The notes: generated by a model not told the origin, from the letters alone. A DNA stretch of 55,083 nt from Jeotgalibacillus sp. S-D1 (GCF_004358665.1 NZ_SMZR01000012.1:1-55083), one strand, 5' to 3'; counted from the first letter of the stretch, positions 25,128 through 34,028 are shown. A program made the numbers and translations.

Positions 25128-26662
25128 TATCTCAATTCCCGCTGAAGCTTAGCCAGTTCTTCATATTCTTCAGAGAACATTCTGGATAAGCGAATGAACA
25201 TCGGGATGATTTTTTGATAGGCTTCTGCTGCTTTTTGGTTCGGCAGATGACTGTGTACAGCCCCTACCAGCATACCTACATCCTCCAGGTTTTTCATTTC
25301 CCCGGATGCATACAGGCCAAGAACGCACGCGCCAAAACATGAGCTCTCAAAGCTTTCAGGAACAACAACCTCATGATTAAAAATATCGGCAATCATTTGA
25401 CGCAGTACTGCTGACTGGGCAAAACCGCCCGTAGCTTGAATCCGAGTCGGTTCTCCGATCAGTTCTTCAAGCGCAAGCAAAACACTGTAAAGATTAAATA
25501 AGATTCCCTCCAGTACAGCGCGAACCATATCTTCTTTTTTATGATTTAATCCTAAGCCGAAAAACGATCCTCTGGCATTTGCATCCCATATGGGGGCTCT
25601 TTCCCCAGCCATGTAAGGGTGAAAAATCAAGCCGTGTGAGCCAGGGGGAACCTTATCAGCGGCTTTTGTCAGAATATCGTACGGATTAAGGCCAAGCTTT
25701 TCTGCCTCTGCAACGACGTCCTGGCATAATTCATCGCGCAGCCATCTGAAAATCATTCCGCCATTGTTTACCGGTCCGCCAATTACCCAGTGGTCCTCCG
25801 TTAACGCATAACAAAAAATTCGTCCCTTAGGATCAGTAACAGGTTTGTCAGTCACCGTTCTGATCGCTCCGCTGGTGCCGATTGTAACAGCAACCGCTCC
25901 TTTTTCAATGGCATTTACACCAAGATTGGAAAGAACGCCGTCACTTGCTCCAAGGTAAAATGGTGTATCAGGCAGCAGTCCCATTTTGTTGGAATCAGCT
26001 TGTGATAAACCTCTCAAGGAATGAGTTGTGGATACAGGCTTTGATAGCTTATCAGGTGTCACGCCGGCAATGCGGAGAGCTTCCTCATCCCAATCCAGCG
26101 CCTTAAGATTAAACATGCCAGTTGCAGATGCAATCGAGTAGTCAATTTCATATGTACCAAAAAGTTTAAAGAATACATACTCTTTTATCGAAATAAATTT
26201 AGCGGTCTTACTGCAAAGTTCAGGCTTTTCTGCGTGAAGCCAGGCCAATTTAGCAAGAGGCGACATGGGATGGATCGGAGTGCCTGTCCGCATGTAAATC
26301 GCATGTCCATTTTGGTTTTTAATTTTATTTGCGTATTCATTGCTTCTGTTGTCTGCCCATGTAATCGAGCGGGTTAACGGATTTCCTGCCGAATCTACAG
26401 CAATGACGCTGTGCATAGCTGAACTGAACGAAACAAATCCGATTGATTCAGGCGACATACCGCTTTGTTCAATGGAGGAGCGGATGGCTTCCTGTACAGC
26501 TTGAAAAATAAGGTCCGGGTCTTGTTCCGCTGTCTCGGGATTTGGTGTAAATAAAGGATATTCTATATTTTCTTTGGAAACAAATTCTCCATCTTTCTTA
26601 AATACAACTGCTTTTGTACTCGTTGTACCAATATCGACACCGATCATATGTGTATGCTGCAT
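25127..26662 (-). CDS. gntK: Gluconokinase
   Basis: 511 residues of the FGGY carbohydrate kinase family. N-terminal ATP/sugar segment MIGVDIGTTSTKAVVFKKDGE, GASDGVLSNLGVNAIEKGAVAVTIGTSGA in the phosphate-binding core, and GGFAQSAVLRQMIADIFNHEVVVPE (FGGY signature 2) are clear. It phosphorylates gluconate to 6-phosphogluconate. Start ATG at 26662 follows AGGAGGATG. Third gene of a gnd-gntP-gntK operon; a stable hairpin without a T-run separates it from gntP. Confidence 0.95.
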   Translation of the reverse strand: MQHTHMIGVDIGTTSTKAVVFKKDGEFVSKENIEYPLFTPNPETAEQDPDLIFQAVQEAIRSSIEQSGMSPESIGFVSFSSAMHSVIAVDSAGNPLTRSITWADNRSNEYANKIKNQNGHAIYMRTGTPIHPMSPLAKLAWLHAEKPELCSKTAKFISIKEYVFFKLFGTYEIDYSIASATGMFNLKALDWDEEALRIAGVTPDKLSKPVSTTHSLRGLSQADSNKMGLLPDTPFYLGASDGVLSNLGVNAIEKGAVAVTIGTSGAIRTVTDKPVTDPKGRIFCYALTEDHWVIGGPVNNGGMIFRWLRDELCQDVVAEAEKLGLNPYDILTKAADKVPPGSHGLIFHPYMAGERAPIWDANARGSFFGLGLNHKKEDMVRAVLEGILFNLYSVLLALEELIGEPTRIQATGGFAQSAVLRQMIADIFNHEVVVPESFESSCFGACVLGLYASGEMKNLEDVGMLVGAVHSHLPNQKAAEAYQKIIPMFIRLSRMFSEEYEELAKLQRELR

Positions 26663-26694
26663 AACGCTACATCCTCCTGCCTGAAAATGAGTGA

Positions 26695-26722
26695 AGAGCT
26701 GACAAACCAACTTGTCAGCTCT
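26695..26722 (-). other. Perfect hairpin between gntP and gntK
   Basis: AGAGCTGACAA (26695-26705) and TTGTCAGCTCT (26712-26722) form an 11-bp stem with a 6-nt loop. It has no T-run, so it is more likely an mRNA-stability or processing element that sets the gntP:gntK ratio than a terminator. Confidence 0.6.
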
Positions 26723-26769
26723 CTTAAATTTATCATGTATAGTACTGATTTATTTTTAGGTTAATTCTA

Positions 26770-28110
26770 TTATATAAACAGACTGATAATGAATACAACC
26801 AGGAAGCCTACGACCCCAATAATGGTCTCCATGACGGTCCACGTTTTTAAGGTGTCCTTTACATCAAGACCGAAATATCGGTTCACCAGCCAGAATCCCG
26901 AGTCATTTACGTGAGAAACCGCTGTAGCACCGGCTGCAATGGCAATTACAATCAGCCCTAAAATCGGTCCTGTATAGCCAATTGTTTCAATTAAAGGTGT
27001 CACAAGTCCGGCAGCTGTTACCATGGCAACGGTTGCAGAACCCTGCGCAATCCGCACTAACACGGCAATTCCAAATGCCATCAAAATTGGCGGCAAAGAT
27101 GAGTTTGCCATCATTTGTCCCAACACTTCTCCAACACCTGAATCAATTAAAATTTGTTTAAAAACACCACCTGCACCTGTCACAAGTATAATGATTCCAG
27201 CAGGTTCCAGCGCTTTTGTTGCAATATCCTGAACTTCATCACGGGTATAGCCGCGGCGTGTTCCCAGCAAGACAAAGGTCAACAGCGTCGCAATCGTTAA
27301 TGCAACAAATGGATGACCAAGGAACGTTAAAAATGAACGAATGGCGTTTCCTTCATCCAGAAGAACTCCGGATAAAGTATTTGCCAAAATAAGAATTAAA
27401 GGAATAAATACTAAAAATGCAATTAAACCAAAGCTGGGAAGGTCTTTATCGTATTCTTTCTGATCTACTTCCATGTATTCGGGTACAACTACATGAATTC
27501 TTTTTGCGATAAATTTTCCGAAAATAGGACCGGCAATAATCATTGAAGGAATACCTGCAATTGCACCAAAAAGAATTACCCAGCCAAGATCAGCCTGAAT
27601 GATCGTAGCAACTGCAATCGGACCAGGCGTTGGCGGTATGTATGAATGCGTTACCGCTAAACCTGCTAAAAGCGGAATACCATAGAATAATAGAGACTTC
27701 CCTGTTTTGCGGGCCAATCCATAGATGATAGGCACTAATATAATAAACCCTACATCAAAAAAGACAGGAATGGCGACGATAAAGCCGGTAATCCCAAGAG
27801 CCCATTGTGAATTTTTTTCCCCAAACTTTCCAATCAATGTTTGAGCGAGTCGCTCAGCACCGCCTGAAACTTCAAGCATCCGGCCAAACATAGCTCCCAG
27901 ACCTACAACCACTGCTACAAATCCAAGGGTTCCACCCATTCCGGATTCAACGGAAGATAGAATGTCACCTAATGGCATTCCGGCTGCCACACCAACTAGT
28001 AAACTAACAAGTAATAGTGCCACAAACGCATGAAGCTTTACTCCCATTACCAAATAAAGCAATAAGAAAATACCTGCTACTGCAATTAAAATCAACATTG
28101 AACCATCCAT
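26770..28110 (-). CDS. gntP: Gluconate permease
   Basis: 446 residues with about 12 hydrophobic helices, the GntP family length. Typical pieces: GLGAMFGRMLEVSGGAERLAQTL, FDVGFIILVPI, HSYIPPTPGPIAVA and AVSHVNDSGFWLVNRYFGL. H+-coupled uptake of gluconate or a related aldonate. AGGAGG precedes the ATG. Lies 12 bp downstream of gnd and upstream of gntK, so the operon covers uptake, phosphorylation and oxidative decarboxylation. Confidence 0.95.
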   Translation of the reverse strand: MDGSMLILIAVAGIFLLLYLVMGVKLHAFVALLLVSLLVGVAAGMPLGDILSSVESGMGGTLGFVAVVVGLGAMFGRMLEVSGGAERLAQTLIGKFGEKNSQWALGITGFIVAIPVFFDVGFIILVPIIYGLARKTGKSLLFYGIPLLAGLAVTHSYIPPTPGPIAVATIIQADLGWVILFGAIAGIPSMIIAGPIFGKFIAKRIHVVVPEYMEVDQKEYDKDLPSFGLIAFLVFIPLILILANTLSGVLLDEGNAIRSFLTFLGHPFVALTIATLLTFVLLGTRRGYTRDEVQDIATKALEPAGIIILVTGAGGVFKQILIDSGVGEVLGQMMANSSLPPILMAFGIAVLVRIAQGSATVAMVTAAGLVTPLIETIGYTGPILGLIVIAIAAGATAVSHVNDSGFWLVNRYFGLDVKDTLKTWTVMETIIGVVGFLVVFIISLFI

Positions 28111-28122
28111 GTGTATAACCTC

Positions 28123-29022
28123 CTATTCGCTTTTCTCGACCGCATGTCCGCCGAATTCATTTCGTAATGCTGCAACCACTTTTCCTGAAAAGGTATCGGT
28201 TTCCTGAGAACGGTACCGCATCATCAGTGACAGCGCAATAATTGGCGTTGCCGTCTGAAGGTTTAATGCCTCCTCAACAGTCCACTTGCCTTCGCCTGAT
28301 GAATGCATGACACCTTTGATTGAAGATAAGCGTTCATCCTTTGTAAAAGCTGATTCCGTTAACTCCATTAACCAGGAACGAATAACAGATCCGTTGTTAA
28401 ATACGCCTGCTACCTCTTTAAAGTTATAATCAAACGGGCTTTTATCCAATACTTCAAACCCCTCTGCAATAGCCTGCATCATGCCATACTCTATCCCATT
28501 GTGAACCATTTTCAAATAGTGGCCGCTTCCCGCAGGACCAGTGTGAACATAACCATTTTCCACAGATAAATCACGAAAAACCGGTTCAATGTCACCGAAC
28601 TTCTCTTCATCTCCGCCTACCATCAAACAAGCTCCATTTAAAGCGCCTTCCATGCCACCGCTTGTGCCGCAGTCAAAGAAGAACATTTCCTTTTCCTTTG
28701 CCAGCGCGGCTCTGCGAACCGAATCCTTATAATGGGCATTTCCGCCGTCAATGATGATGTCTCCTTTATCTGCCTTCTCCAACAGCTCTGAAAATACAGC
28801 TTCCGTCGCATCCCCGGCAGGAACCATCATCCATAAAATTCTTTGTTCTTGAAATGATTCCACCAGAGACGAAATAGAAGCATGTGCTGAGATGCCTTTT
28901 GCGGAAATATTTTTCACCGCTTCTTCATTTAAATCAAATGCTTCTACATTATAATTTCTTTCTTTTAATTGCAATGCTAAATTAAAGCCCATTTTTCCTA
29001 AGCCAATCATGCCAATTTTCAA
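28123..29022 (-). CDS. 6-phosphogluconate dehydrogenase, short form (NAD-type)
   Basis: 299 residues from a TTG start set by AGGAAGGTG seven nt upstream. Rossmann motif GLGKMGFNLALQL, signature DCGTSGGMEGALNGACLMVGG, substrate lysine/asparagine in HYLKMVHNGIEYG. It lacks the second helical repeat of the 470-residue enzyme, placing it with the short, NAD-preferring YqeC/GndA-like group. It decarboxylates 6-phosphogluconate to ribulose-5-phosphate. First gene of the gnt operon, just after the operator-promoter. Confidence 0.92.
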   Translation of the reverse strand: MKIGMIGLGKMGFNLALQLKERNYNVEAFDLNEEAVKNISAKGISAHASISSLVESFQEQRILWMMVPAGDATEAVFSELLEKADKGDIIIDGGNAHYKDSVRRAALAKEKEMFFFDCGTSGGMEGALNGACLMVGGDEEKFGDIEPVFRDLSVENGYVHTGPAGSGHYLKMVHNGIEYGMMQAIAEGFEVLDKSPFDYNFKEVAGVFNNGSVIRSWLMELTESAFTKDERLSSIKGVMHSSGEGKWTVEEALNLQTATPIIALSLMMRYRSQETDTFSGKVVAALRNEFGGHAVEKSE

Positions 29023-29066
29023 TATGTACACCTTCCTGTTTCGAAAATATTTTCTTCCCATTTGTT

Positions 29067-29094
29067 ATTATAAAGAAAAAAATTTCTTTTGCAA
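29067..29094 (-). promoter_or_regulatory. gnt operon promoter
   Basis: Minus strand: TTGCAA (29089-29094), 16-nt spacer, TATAAT (29067-29072), 45 nt before the gnd start. The spacer is filled by a palindrome. Confidence 0.75.
29072..29089. promoter_or_regulatory. Operator palindrome in the gnt promoter spacer
   Basis: AAAGAAAAAAATTTCTTT is a perfect AAAGAAA-N4-TTTCTTT inverted repeat lying exactly between -35 and -10. It is the likely binding site of the divergent RpiR-type regulator, which would repress in the absence of gluconate. Confidence 0.6.
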
Positions 29095-29103
29095 TCGCTT
29101 TCA
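29090..29103 (-). promoter_or_regulatory. cre site overlapping the gnt -35
   Basis: TGAAAGCGATTGCA on the minus strand matches the CcpA consensus closely and covers the -35, which predicts carbon catabolite repression of gluconate use. Confidence 0.65.
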
Positions 29104-29199
29104 AATAAAAAATTTTTCTTTTATAATAGAAACATGAATAAAACAGGCATCAGGCCGATTAAAAAATTTGCAAAACGTCCGTTTGCATCAATAGAAAAA

Positions 29200-29213
29200 T
29201 GTAAACGGAAACA
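29200..29213 (+). promoter_or_regulatory. Second cre-like site in the gnt-rpiR intergenic region
   Basis: TGTAAACGGAAACA fits the cre pattern. It lies about 105 nt before the rpiR-type gene. A TGCAAA-N7-TTTGCA inverted repeat (29169-29187) lies just to its left. Confidence 0.5.
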
Positions 29214-29317
29214 TAGTGTGGAATTCCCCTGATTGAACATTACTAAGTTTTCAAACTTTTTTACCTGCAGATTATTTGTTCCTTTAATAAATTTTGAAAA
29301 GAAATGGAGTTTTTCAC

Positions 29318-30172
29318 ATGGATATTACTCACCAATTATGTCTGGCAAAAATAAGATCGCTTTATTCCAGGTTCAGCGAAAAAGAAACCAAGATTGCTGA
29401 TTTTATATTAAATGACCCCAAAAATATTATTCATTTAACGATTACACAGTTTGCTGAAGAACTCGATGTAGCTGATTCAACCGTATTTCGATTTTGCAAG
29501 CGCATCGGATTTACAGGCTACCAGTCAATGAAAATTGCCCTCGCTTCAGAGGTTGTAACCCCTATAAAAAATATTCATGATGAAATAACGGAAGAGGATG
29601 ATACAAAAACAATTGCCGACAAGGTTTTCCGCTCGAATATGAAAACCCTAGAGGATACGATGCAGATTATTGATCCTGACGAGCTTGCAAAAGCGACAGA
29701 AGTATTACTTCAGGCACGTAAGATTGAGTTTTACGGAAGCGGCGGTTCTTATATTCTTGCAATGGATGCTTATCATAAATTTATTCGTACAGGTCTTCAT
29801 GTATCGGCCCCGACAGATTCCCATATACAGATCATGAGTGCATCACAGCTGAACGAACAGGACTGTGCAGTGTTCATCTCTCATTCGGGGTCCACAAAAG
29901 ATGTATTGAAAATCTGCCAAATTGCCCGTAAAACCGGAGCAAAAACAATCGCCATAACAAATTTGGCGAAATCACCACTTAGTAAACAGGTGGACATTCC
30001 GCTCTATACCATTTCTGACGAAACTGACTATCGTTCAGAAGCCTTATCCTCCAGGATCGCGCAGTTAAGTTATATTGACGCCTTATATGTGAGTGTCATG
30101 CGTTCTCTTCAAAAAAACGGCCAGGACTCTCTGGAAAAAATGAGAAATGCCATATCGATCAAGCGAATTTAA
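29318..30172 (+). CDS. RpiR/MurR-family regulator of the gluconate operon
   Basis: 284 residues. N-terminal HTH_6 domain (FSEKETKIADFILNDPKNIIHLTITQFAEELDVADSTVFRFCKRIGFTGYQSMK) and C-terminal SIS sugar-phosphate-binding domain (IEFYGSGGSYILAMDAYHKF, CAVFISHSGSTKDVLKICQIA). It probably senses 6-phosphogluconate or gluconate. B. subtilis uses a GntR-family repressor for its gnt operon; here an RpiR-type protein holds that place. Start ATG at 29318 after TGGAG. Divergent from the operon, with operator and cre sites between. Confidence 0.9.
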   Translation: MDITHQLCLAKIRSLYSRFSEKETKIADFILNDPKNIIHLTITQFAEELDVADSTVFRFCKRIGFTGYQSMKIALASEVVTPIKNIHDEITEEDDTKTIADKVFRSNMKTLEDTMQIIDPDELAKATEVLLQARKIEFYGSGGSYILAMDAYHKFIRTGLHVSAPTDSHIQIMSASQLNEQDCAVFISHSGSTKDVLKICQIARKTGAKTIAITNLAKSPLSKQVDIPLYTISDETDYRSEALSSRIAQLSYIDALYVSVMRSLQKNGQDSLEKMRNAISIKRI

Positions 30173-30219
30173 AAAAGCCGAGTCACTTCCTCAAATACGA
30201 GGGAGTGATTCGGCTTTTT
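30171..30219 (+). terminator. Terminator after the rpiR-type gene
   Basis: AAAAAAGCCGA-TCACT-CCTC pairs with GAGG-AGTGA-TCGGCTTTTT around a 6-nt loop; strong on the plus strand and T-rich on the minus strand too. Confidence 0.9.
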
Positions 30220-30249
30220 AGGTATATAGAATTATTTCCAAGGAAATAA

Positions 30250-30456
30250 TTAAGGCTTTTGCTGCTGGTTTTGACGTGTCACTTCTTCTTCAAGCTTACG
30301 TGTTTTCTCTTCCTGTTTTTTTGAAACACGAAGAATCCATCGAAATGTCAAAACCGTTATAACAAGAAAGAGCAGCATCCAAAACGCTGCTGGAATGTAT
30401 TCAGTCTTATCTTCTGGAAAATACAAAAATAAATTCAACATAAACCATTGATACAT
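30250..30456 (-). CDS. Small single-TM membrane protein
   Basis: 68 residues. A hydrophobic helix (~21-43, YIPAAFWMLLFLVITVLTFRWILRV) is followed by a charged coiled-coil-like tail (SKKQEEKTRKLEEEVTRQNQQQKP) that should face the cytoplasm. ATG preceded by GGATGAGG. I do not recognise the family. It stands alone between the rpiR-type gene and the M29 peptidase. Confidence 0.65.
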   Translation of the reverse strand: MYQWFMLNLFLYFPEDKTEYIPAAFWMLLFLVITVLTFRWILRVSKKQEEKTRKLEEEVTRQNQQQKP

Positions 30457-30571
30457 GCAACCTCATCCTTTCCCGGCATGGTGGCTCCATTATATCAACA
30501 AGACCGCTGGATTGTTATACCTCCCCGGTGAAAATTCAGTGAATAAAACCGTTCTGCAAGAGAGGACTGGT

Positions 30572-31801
30572 TTAAAATGCCCAATTTCCTTTTCTAAATA
30601 CCGGTTCGATTGTGCCATCCTGATGGACGCCATCAATATCCATTTTAGCAGATCCAATCATAAAATCCTCGTGCACGACACTATCGTTTAAGCCGTGGAC
30701 CTCTCTTTCAAGGTCATTCATTTCACTGCCTCCTTTTACACAAGTTGGATAGCAGGATCCAATGGCAAAATGGTTGGAGGCATTTTCGTCAAATAAAGTA
30801 TTAAAAAATAAAATGCCTGAGTCCGAAATAGGCGATTCATTCGGAACAAGCGCAACCTCACCAAGATAACACGAGCCATCATCCATCCCCACAATTTTCT
30901 CCAGCAGTTCCTGCCCTGTTTCTGCTTTAATTGAAACAATTTCGCCTTCTTTAAATGTTAAGGAAAACCCATCAATTATATTTCCCTGATAAGCAAGGGG
31001 CTTGGTGTTTGATACTACACCGTTTACGCCCAGACGATGGGGTACGGTATAGACTTCTTCTGTTGGCAAATTGGCTATGAAAGCATGCCCATTTTTATTT
31101 TTACTGCTGCCAGTAAGCCAGATATGGTCTTCCGGCAGCTGCACTGTAATATCGGTGCCAGGCCCTTTGTAGTGAAGACTCGCAAAGTTCTTGTTTGTTA
31201 ATGCCTGAGCTCTTTTTTCCAATCGGTCAATATGGTCTCTCCACTCTTTCACGGCATCGTGACTATCAATCCGAACTGTTTGGAAAATGGTCTCCCAGAG
31301 TTTTTCAATTCTTAAGCTTTCTTCAATGTCCGAAAATACCTTATCAGCCCATTTTTGGGACGGCACAGCAAGGATGGACCAACTGATCTCATCGGTTTCT
31401 ATTGCACCGTAAAAGGAATCCAGTGCTTCCCCTTTTGCTTTTGCAAAAGCTGTAATTCGTTCAGATGGAATTCCTTTTAGCAGATCAGGGTCTTCTGATT
31501 CTATCTGGAGTATCGCCCCTTTTTTATCGACCAGATCATCATGCGCCTGAACCAGCCAGTGAGGATAGTTATGAAACGCTTCTTCAGGTGCAGCCTCATA
31601 GTGCAGCCGCGTAATTCCTTCATCATGCCACTGTACGTGGACGTTTCCTGCGCCGGCTTCGTATGCTTGCTTGACTACTTTTCTAACAAATGTTTCTGTC
31701 CCTAATGCAGCAGAAATCCATAGATACTGCCCTGGCTGGATGTTTATTCCCACCTTGACAGCAAGCTCTGCATAACGGTCCAACTTTTCTGTAAACGTCA
31801 T
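30572..31801 (-). CDS. M29 family aminopeptidase (AmpS/PepS type)
   Basis: 409 residues, the standard M29 length. Typical: YAELAVKVGINIQPGQYLWISA near the N-terminus, VHVQWHDEGITRLHYE, ITAFAKAKGEALDSFYGAIETDEISWSILAVPSQKWADKVF, and the metal-site half with NLPTEEVYTVPHRLGVNG, HFAIGSCYPTCVKGG and HEDFMIGSAKMDIDG, supplying Glu and His ligands for two metal ions. Cytoplasmic peptide turnover. AAAGGGG before the ATG. The next gene upstream is a lacI-type regulator with a 96-bp gap; a shared transcript is possible. Confidence 0.94.
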   Translation of the reverse strand: MTFTEKLDRYAELAVKVGINIQPGQYLWISAALGTETFVRKVVKQAYEAGAGNVHVQWHDEGITRLHYEAAPEEAFHNYPHWLVQAHDDLVDKKGAILQIESEDPDLLKGIPSERITAFAKAKGEALDSFYGAIETDEISWSILAVPSQKWADKVFSDIEESLRIEKLWETIFQTVRIDSHDAVKEWRDHIDRLEKRAQALTNKNFASLHYKGPGTDITVQLPEDHIWLTGSSKNKNGHAFIANLPTEEVYTVPHRLGVNGVVSNTKPLAYQGNIIDGFSLTFKEGEIVSIKAETGQELLEKIVGMDDGSCYLGEVALVPNESPISDSGILFFNTLFDENASNHFAIGSCYPTCVKGGSEMNDLEREVHGLNDSVVHEDFMIGSAKMDIDGVHQDGTIEPVFRKGNWAF

Positions 31802-31897
31802 GTAATTAATTCCCCTTTGCTTTTGGCTTTGTAAAACATAACGGTTGTTTTAAACACATCAACAAAGCCTTACTTTAAAAAACATAATAATTCATCA

Positions 31898-32860
31898 CTA
31901 AACCGATAATCGTTCGATTAATGTAACCGACATTTCTTCATGAGAAACCTCATTGGCATTGATTGCTTGCAAAAAGAGTTTTCTGCCAATCTCCTTTAAA
32001 GGAATATGGAGTGTGGTGATGTTCATCATCCTTGATATAGGCTGATTATCAAAACCCATTAAAGCCAGCTTGTCAGGCACTCCTATGGATTTGTCATTAC
32101 AGCAGGCAAGAATGCCGGCAGCCACCTGGTCGCTTGATACTAACAAAGCAGTAGGAGGATCTTCCATCCTTATAAGCTCCTGTACTACTTTTTCCCCGTC
32201 CTCAAGGTTGAAGCAGTCATGAAAAATATATCCCTGAACCTGCGGGAGGTTCAATTTCTTCATAAAGTCACGATAGGCCCCTTCTCTTTGCCTGCTGTTA
32301 TCGCCGGATCTTCTTCCTAAACAGTAGCCGATTTTCACATGCCCTTTTTGATGTAAATAGGTTAATGCTTTTGTAAAGCTTTTATAGTGATCGATATAGG
32401 TCGAAGAAATACTTCTGCCCCCCGCCTCTTCACATACTGCTATTGGGCCGTATGAAATGTAATCCTCCACGATCTCCCATTCGCAACTTCTGGAACAAAT
32501 GATTAAAGCATCTATTTGTTTTAACTTAAGCATGTGCAGAGCTTCGATCTCTCTATTTTCCTGATAATTTGTCTGGATCAGCACAAGCTTGAAATTATGA
32601 GCTACTGCTTCATTTGCAATCCCTTCAACCAGCATGCCGAAATAGGGGTGATTCAAAAAAGGAACTACTACCCCCACAAGCTGCGTTTTCCCTTTACTTA
32701 AGTGGACTGCATTAATATTTCGCTGATAATTGCCTTCCTCAATAGCCTTTCTAACCGCGGCCTCTTTTTCTTTACTGACATAAGGATGATGATTAAGTAC
32801 CCGGGAAACGGTTGTAACCGAGACCCCCGCCATTTTGGCTATGTCTTTAATATTTGTCAT
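31898..32860 (-). CDS. LacI family transcriptional regulator
   Basis: 320 residues. N-terminal LacI HTH (IKDIAKMAGVSVTTVSRVLNHHPYVSKEKEAAV) with hinge helix, then a periplasmic-binding-protein-like effector domain (GVVVPFLNHPYFGMLVEGI, ALLVSSDQVAAGILACC, LALMGFDNQPISRMM). Effector unknown; members usually bind sugars. A TATGAAA-N4-TTTCATA palindrome lies 31 bp upstream of its start, a plausible autoregulatory operator. No sugar operon is adjacent. Confidence 0.92.
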   Translation of the reverse strand: MTNIKDIAKMAGVSVTTVSRVLNHHPYVSKEKEAAVRKAIEEGNYQRNINAVHLSKGKTQLVGVVVPFLNHPYFGMLVEGIANEAVAHNFKLVLIQTNYQENREIEALHMLKLKQIDALIICSRSCEWEIVEDYISYGPIAVCEEAGGRSISSTYIDHYKSFTKALTYLHQKGHVKIGYCLGRRSGDNSRQREGAYRDFMKKLNLPQVQGYIFHDCFNLEDGEKVVQELIRMEDPPTALLVSSDQVAAGILACCNDKSIGVPDKLALMGFDNQPISRMMNITTLHIPLKEIGRKLFLQAINANEVSHEEMSVTLIERLSV

Positions 32861-32890
32861 GGTCTCACCTTTTTAAAAACTTTTTCTTGC

Positions 32891-32908
32891 TATGAAATGC
32901 GTTTCATA
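32891..32908. promoter_or_regulatory. LacI-type operator palindrome
   Basis: TATGAAATGCGTTTCATA has perfect 7-bp arms with a TGCG centre, typical of LacI/GalR-family operators. It lies between the lacI-type gene and the divergent 56-residue membrane protein gene, so it could control both. Confidence 0.6.
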
Positions 32909-32944
32909 AATTATGTTCTTATTAAATTAAAGGAGAGTGATCGT

Positions 32945-33115
32945 ATGTTTCTAATCTCAGGTATATTATGTTTTATCTTTTTATGCAGCACTATCCTCTT
33001 ATTGACGATGCTTACAGCATCCCTTTATCAGAAGAACGGTCCTTCAGCCAAAAAACTCAGGCACAGCCCGGAGGCTTTTGCTTATTTATTTGATGTCTAT
33101 CAAAACCGGTATTAA
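32945..33115 (+). CDS. 56-residue membrane protein
   Basis: ATG at 32945 follows AAAGGAGAGTGATC, a strong ribosome site. One long hydrophobic N-terminal helix (MFLISGILCFIFLCSTILLL then TMLTASLY) and a short polar tail. I do not recognise it. Divergent from the lacI-type gene, with that gene's putative operator just upstream. Confidence 0.6.
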   Translation: MFLISGILCFIFLCSTILLLTMLTASLYQKNGPSAKKLRHSPEAFAYLFDVYQNRY

Positions 33116-33158
33116 CTTTCAGCATCTGCTCAAAGGAAAATGAAGGTAGTACATCATA

Positions 33159-33271
33159 ACTCCAAAAGCCATGTGAATTGAATCTATTTCACTTGCAACA
33201 ATGAGGTGAACGGAGCGGAAAGCGCACTGAACCGGTTAAAAAGGCTGAGACATTTGTCCCAGCCTCTTTCA
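33159..33271 (+). repeat. Dispersed GC-rich element, deleted copy (B)
   Basis: Shares ATGTGAATTGA, AATGAGGTGAACGGAGCGGAA, AGCGCACTGAACCGGTTA and TGAGACATTTGTCCC with copy A, but the ~100-bp core between two GCGGAA repeats is missing. Its right end doubles as the terminator of the cyclophilin gene. Confidence 0.65.
33238..33271 (-). terminator. Terminator of the cyclophilin lipoprotein gene
   Basis: On the minus strand GAGGCTGGGACA and TGTCTCAGCC pair around a short loop and are followed by TTTTTAA. It is the terminal segment of repeat copy B. Confidence 0.75.
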
Positions 33272-33281
33272 TTCGCCTGCA

Positions 33282-34028
33282 TTATTCTTTCGTGACCTTA
33301 ATGGATTCAATGATCACGTCTTCATTCGGTTTGCTGCTTTGGGGGTCTACTTCCACTGCAGCGATTTCATCGACTACATCCATACCGTCAATAACCTGTC
33401 CAAAAACCGTATGAGCATTGTCCAGATGCGGCGTGCCGCCATTTTCTTCATACGCCTGAATGATCTCTTCTGGATATCCTGCCTCTGTCATTTGACCAAT
33501 TAAACTCTCATCGGCTTTTGTGTTCTGCACAATAAAAAATTGGCTTCCATTCGTATCAGGTCCAGCGTTAGCCATTGATAGCGCCCCGCGCAGATTAAAC
33601 AGTGATTCGGAAAATTCATCTTCAAATGATTCACCATAAATGCTTTCTCCACCTGCTCCTGTGCCTTCAGGGTCACCACCCTGGATCATGAACTCATTCA
33701 TTACCCGGTGAAAGGTTACTCCATCGTAGTAGCCATCTTTACTATGTGTAAGAAAGTTTTCTACTGTTTTTGGGGCATACTCAGGGAAAAGCTTAATTGT
33801 AATTACACCCTTGCTGGTTGTCATCTCAACCACCGGTTCATTTTCTCCCGCTTCTTCACTCAGCTGCGGGTAAACTCCCGGTTCACCAGCAGGTTCTTCA
33901 GTACCTTGCTCGGTTTCTTCTGAAGAATCCGCCTCTGAATTTTCATTGGATGCTTCTTCATTGCCGGATCCGCATGCAGCCAAAAACAGCATCAATACAA
34001 AAACAATACTCATTAACTTAATTTTCAT
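33282..34028 (-). CDS. Cyclophilin-type peptidyl-prolyl isomerase lipoprotein
   Basis: 248 residues. Lipoprotein signal peptide [19 protein letters not shown] (lipobox LAAC), an acidic Glu/Ser-rich linker (~25-65), then a cyclophilin domain: [68 protein letters not shown] and [17 protein letters not shown]. The catalytic Arg is in FHRV. It should help fold exported proteins on the outer face of the membrane. ATG at 34028 set by GGAGG. Divergent from kapB. Confidence 0.94.
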   Translation of the reverse strand: MKIKLMSIVFVLMLFLAACGSGNEEASNENSEADSSEETEQGTEEPAGEPGVYPQLSEEAGENEPVVEMTTSKGVITIKLFPEYAPKTVENFLTHSKDGYYDGVTFHRVMNEFMIQGGDPEGTGAGGESIYGESFEDEFSESLFNLRGALSMANAGPDTNGSQFFIVQNTKADESLIGQMTEAGYPEEIIQAYEENGGTPHLDNAHTVFGQVIDGMDVVDEIAAVEVDPQSSKPNEDVIIESIKVTKE

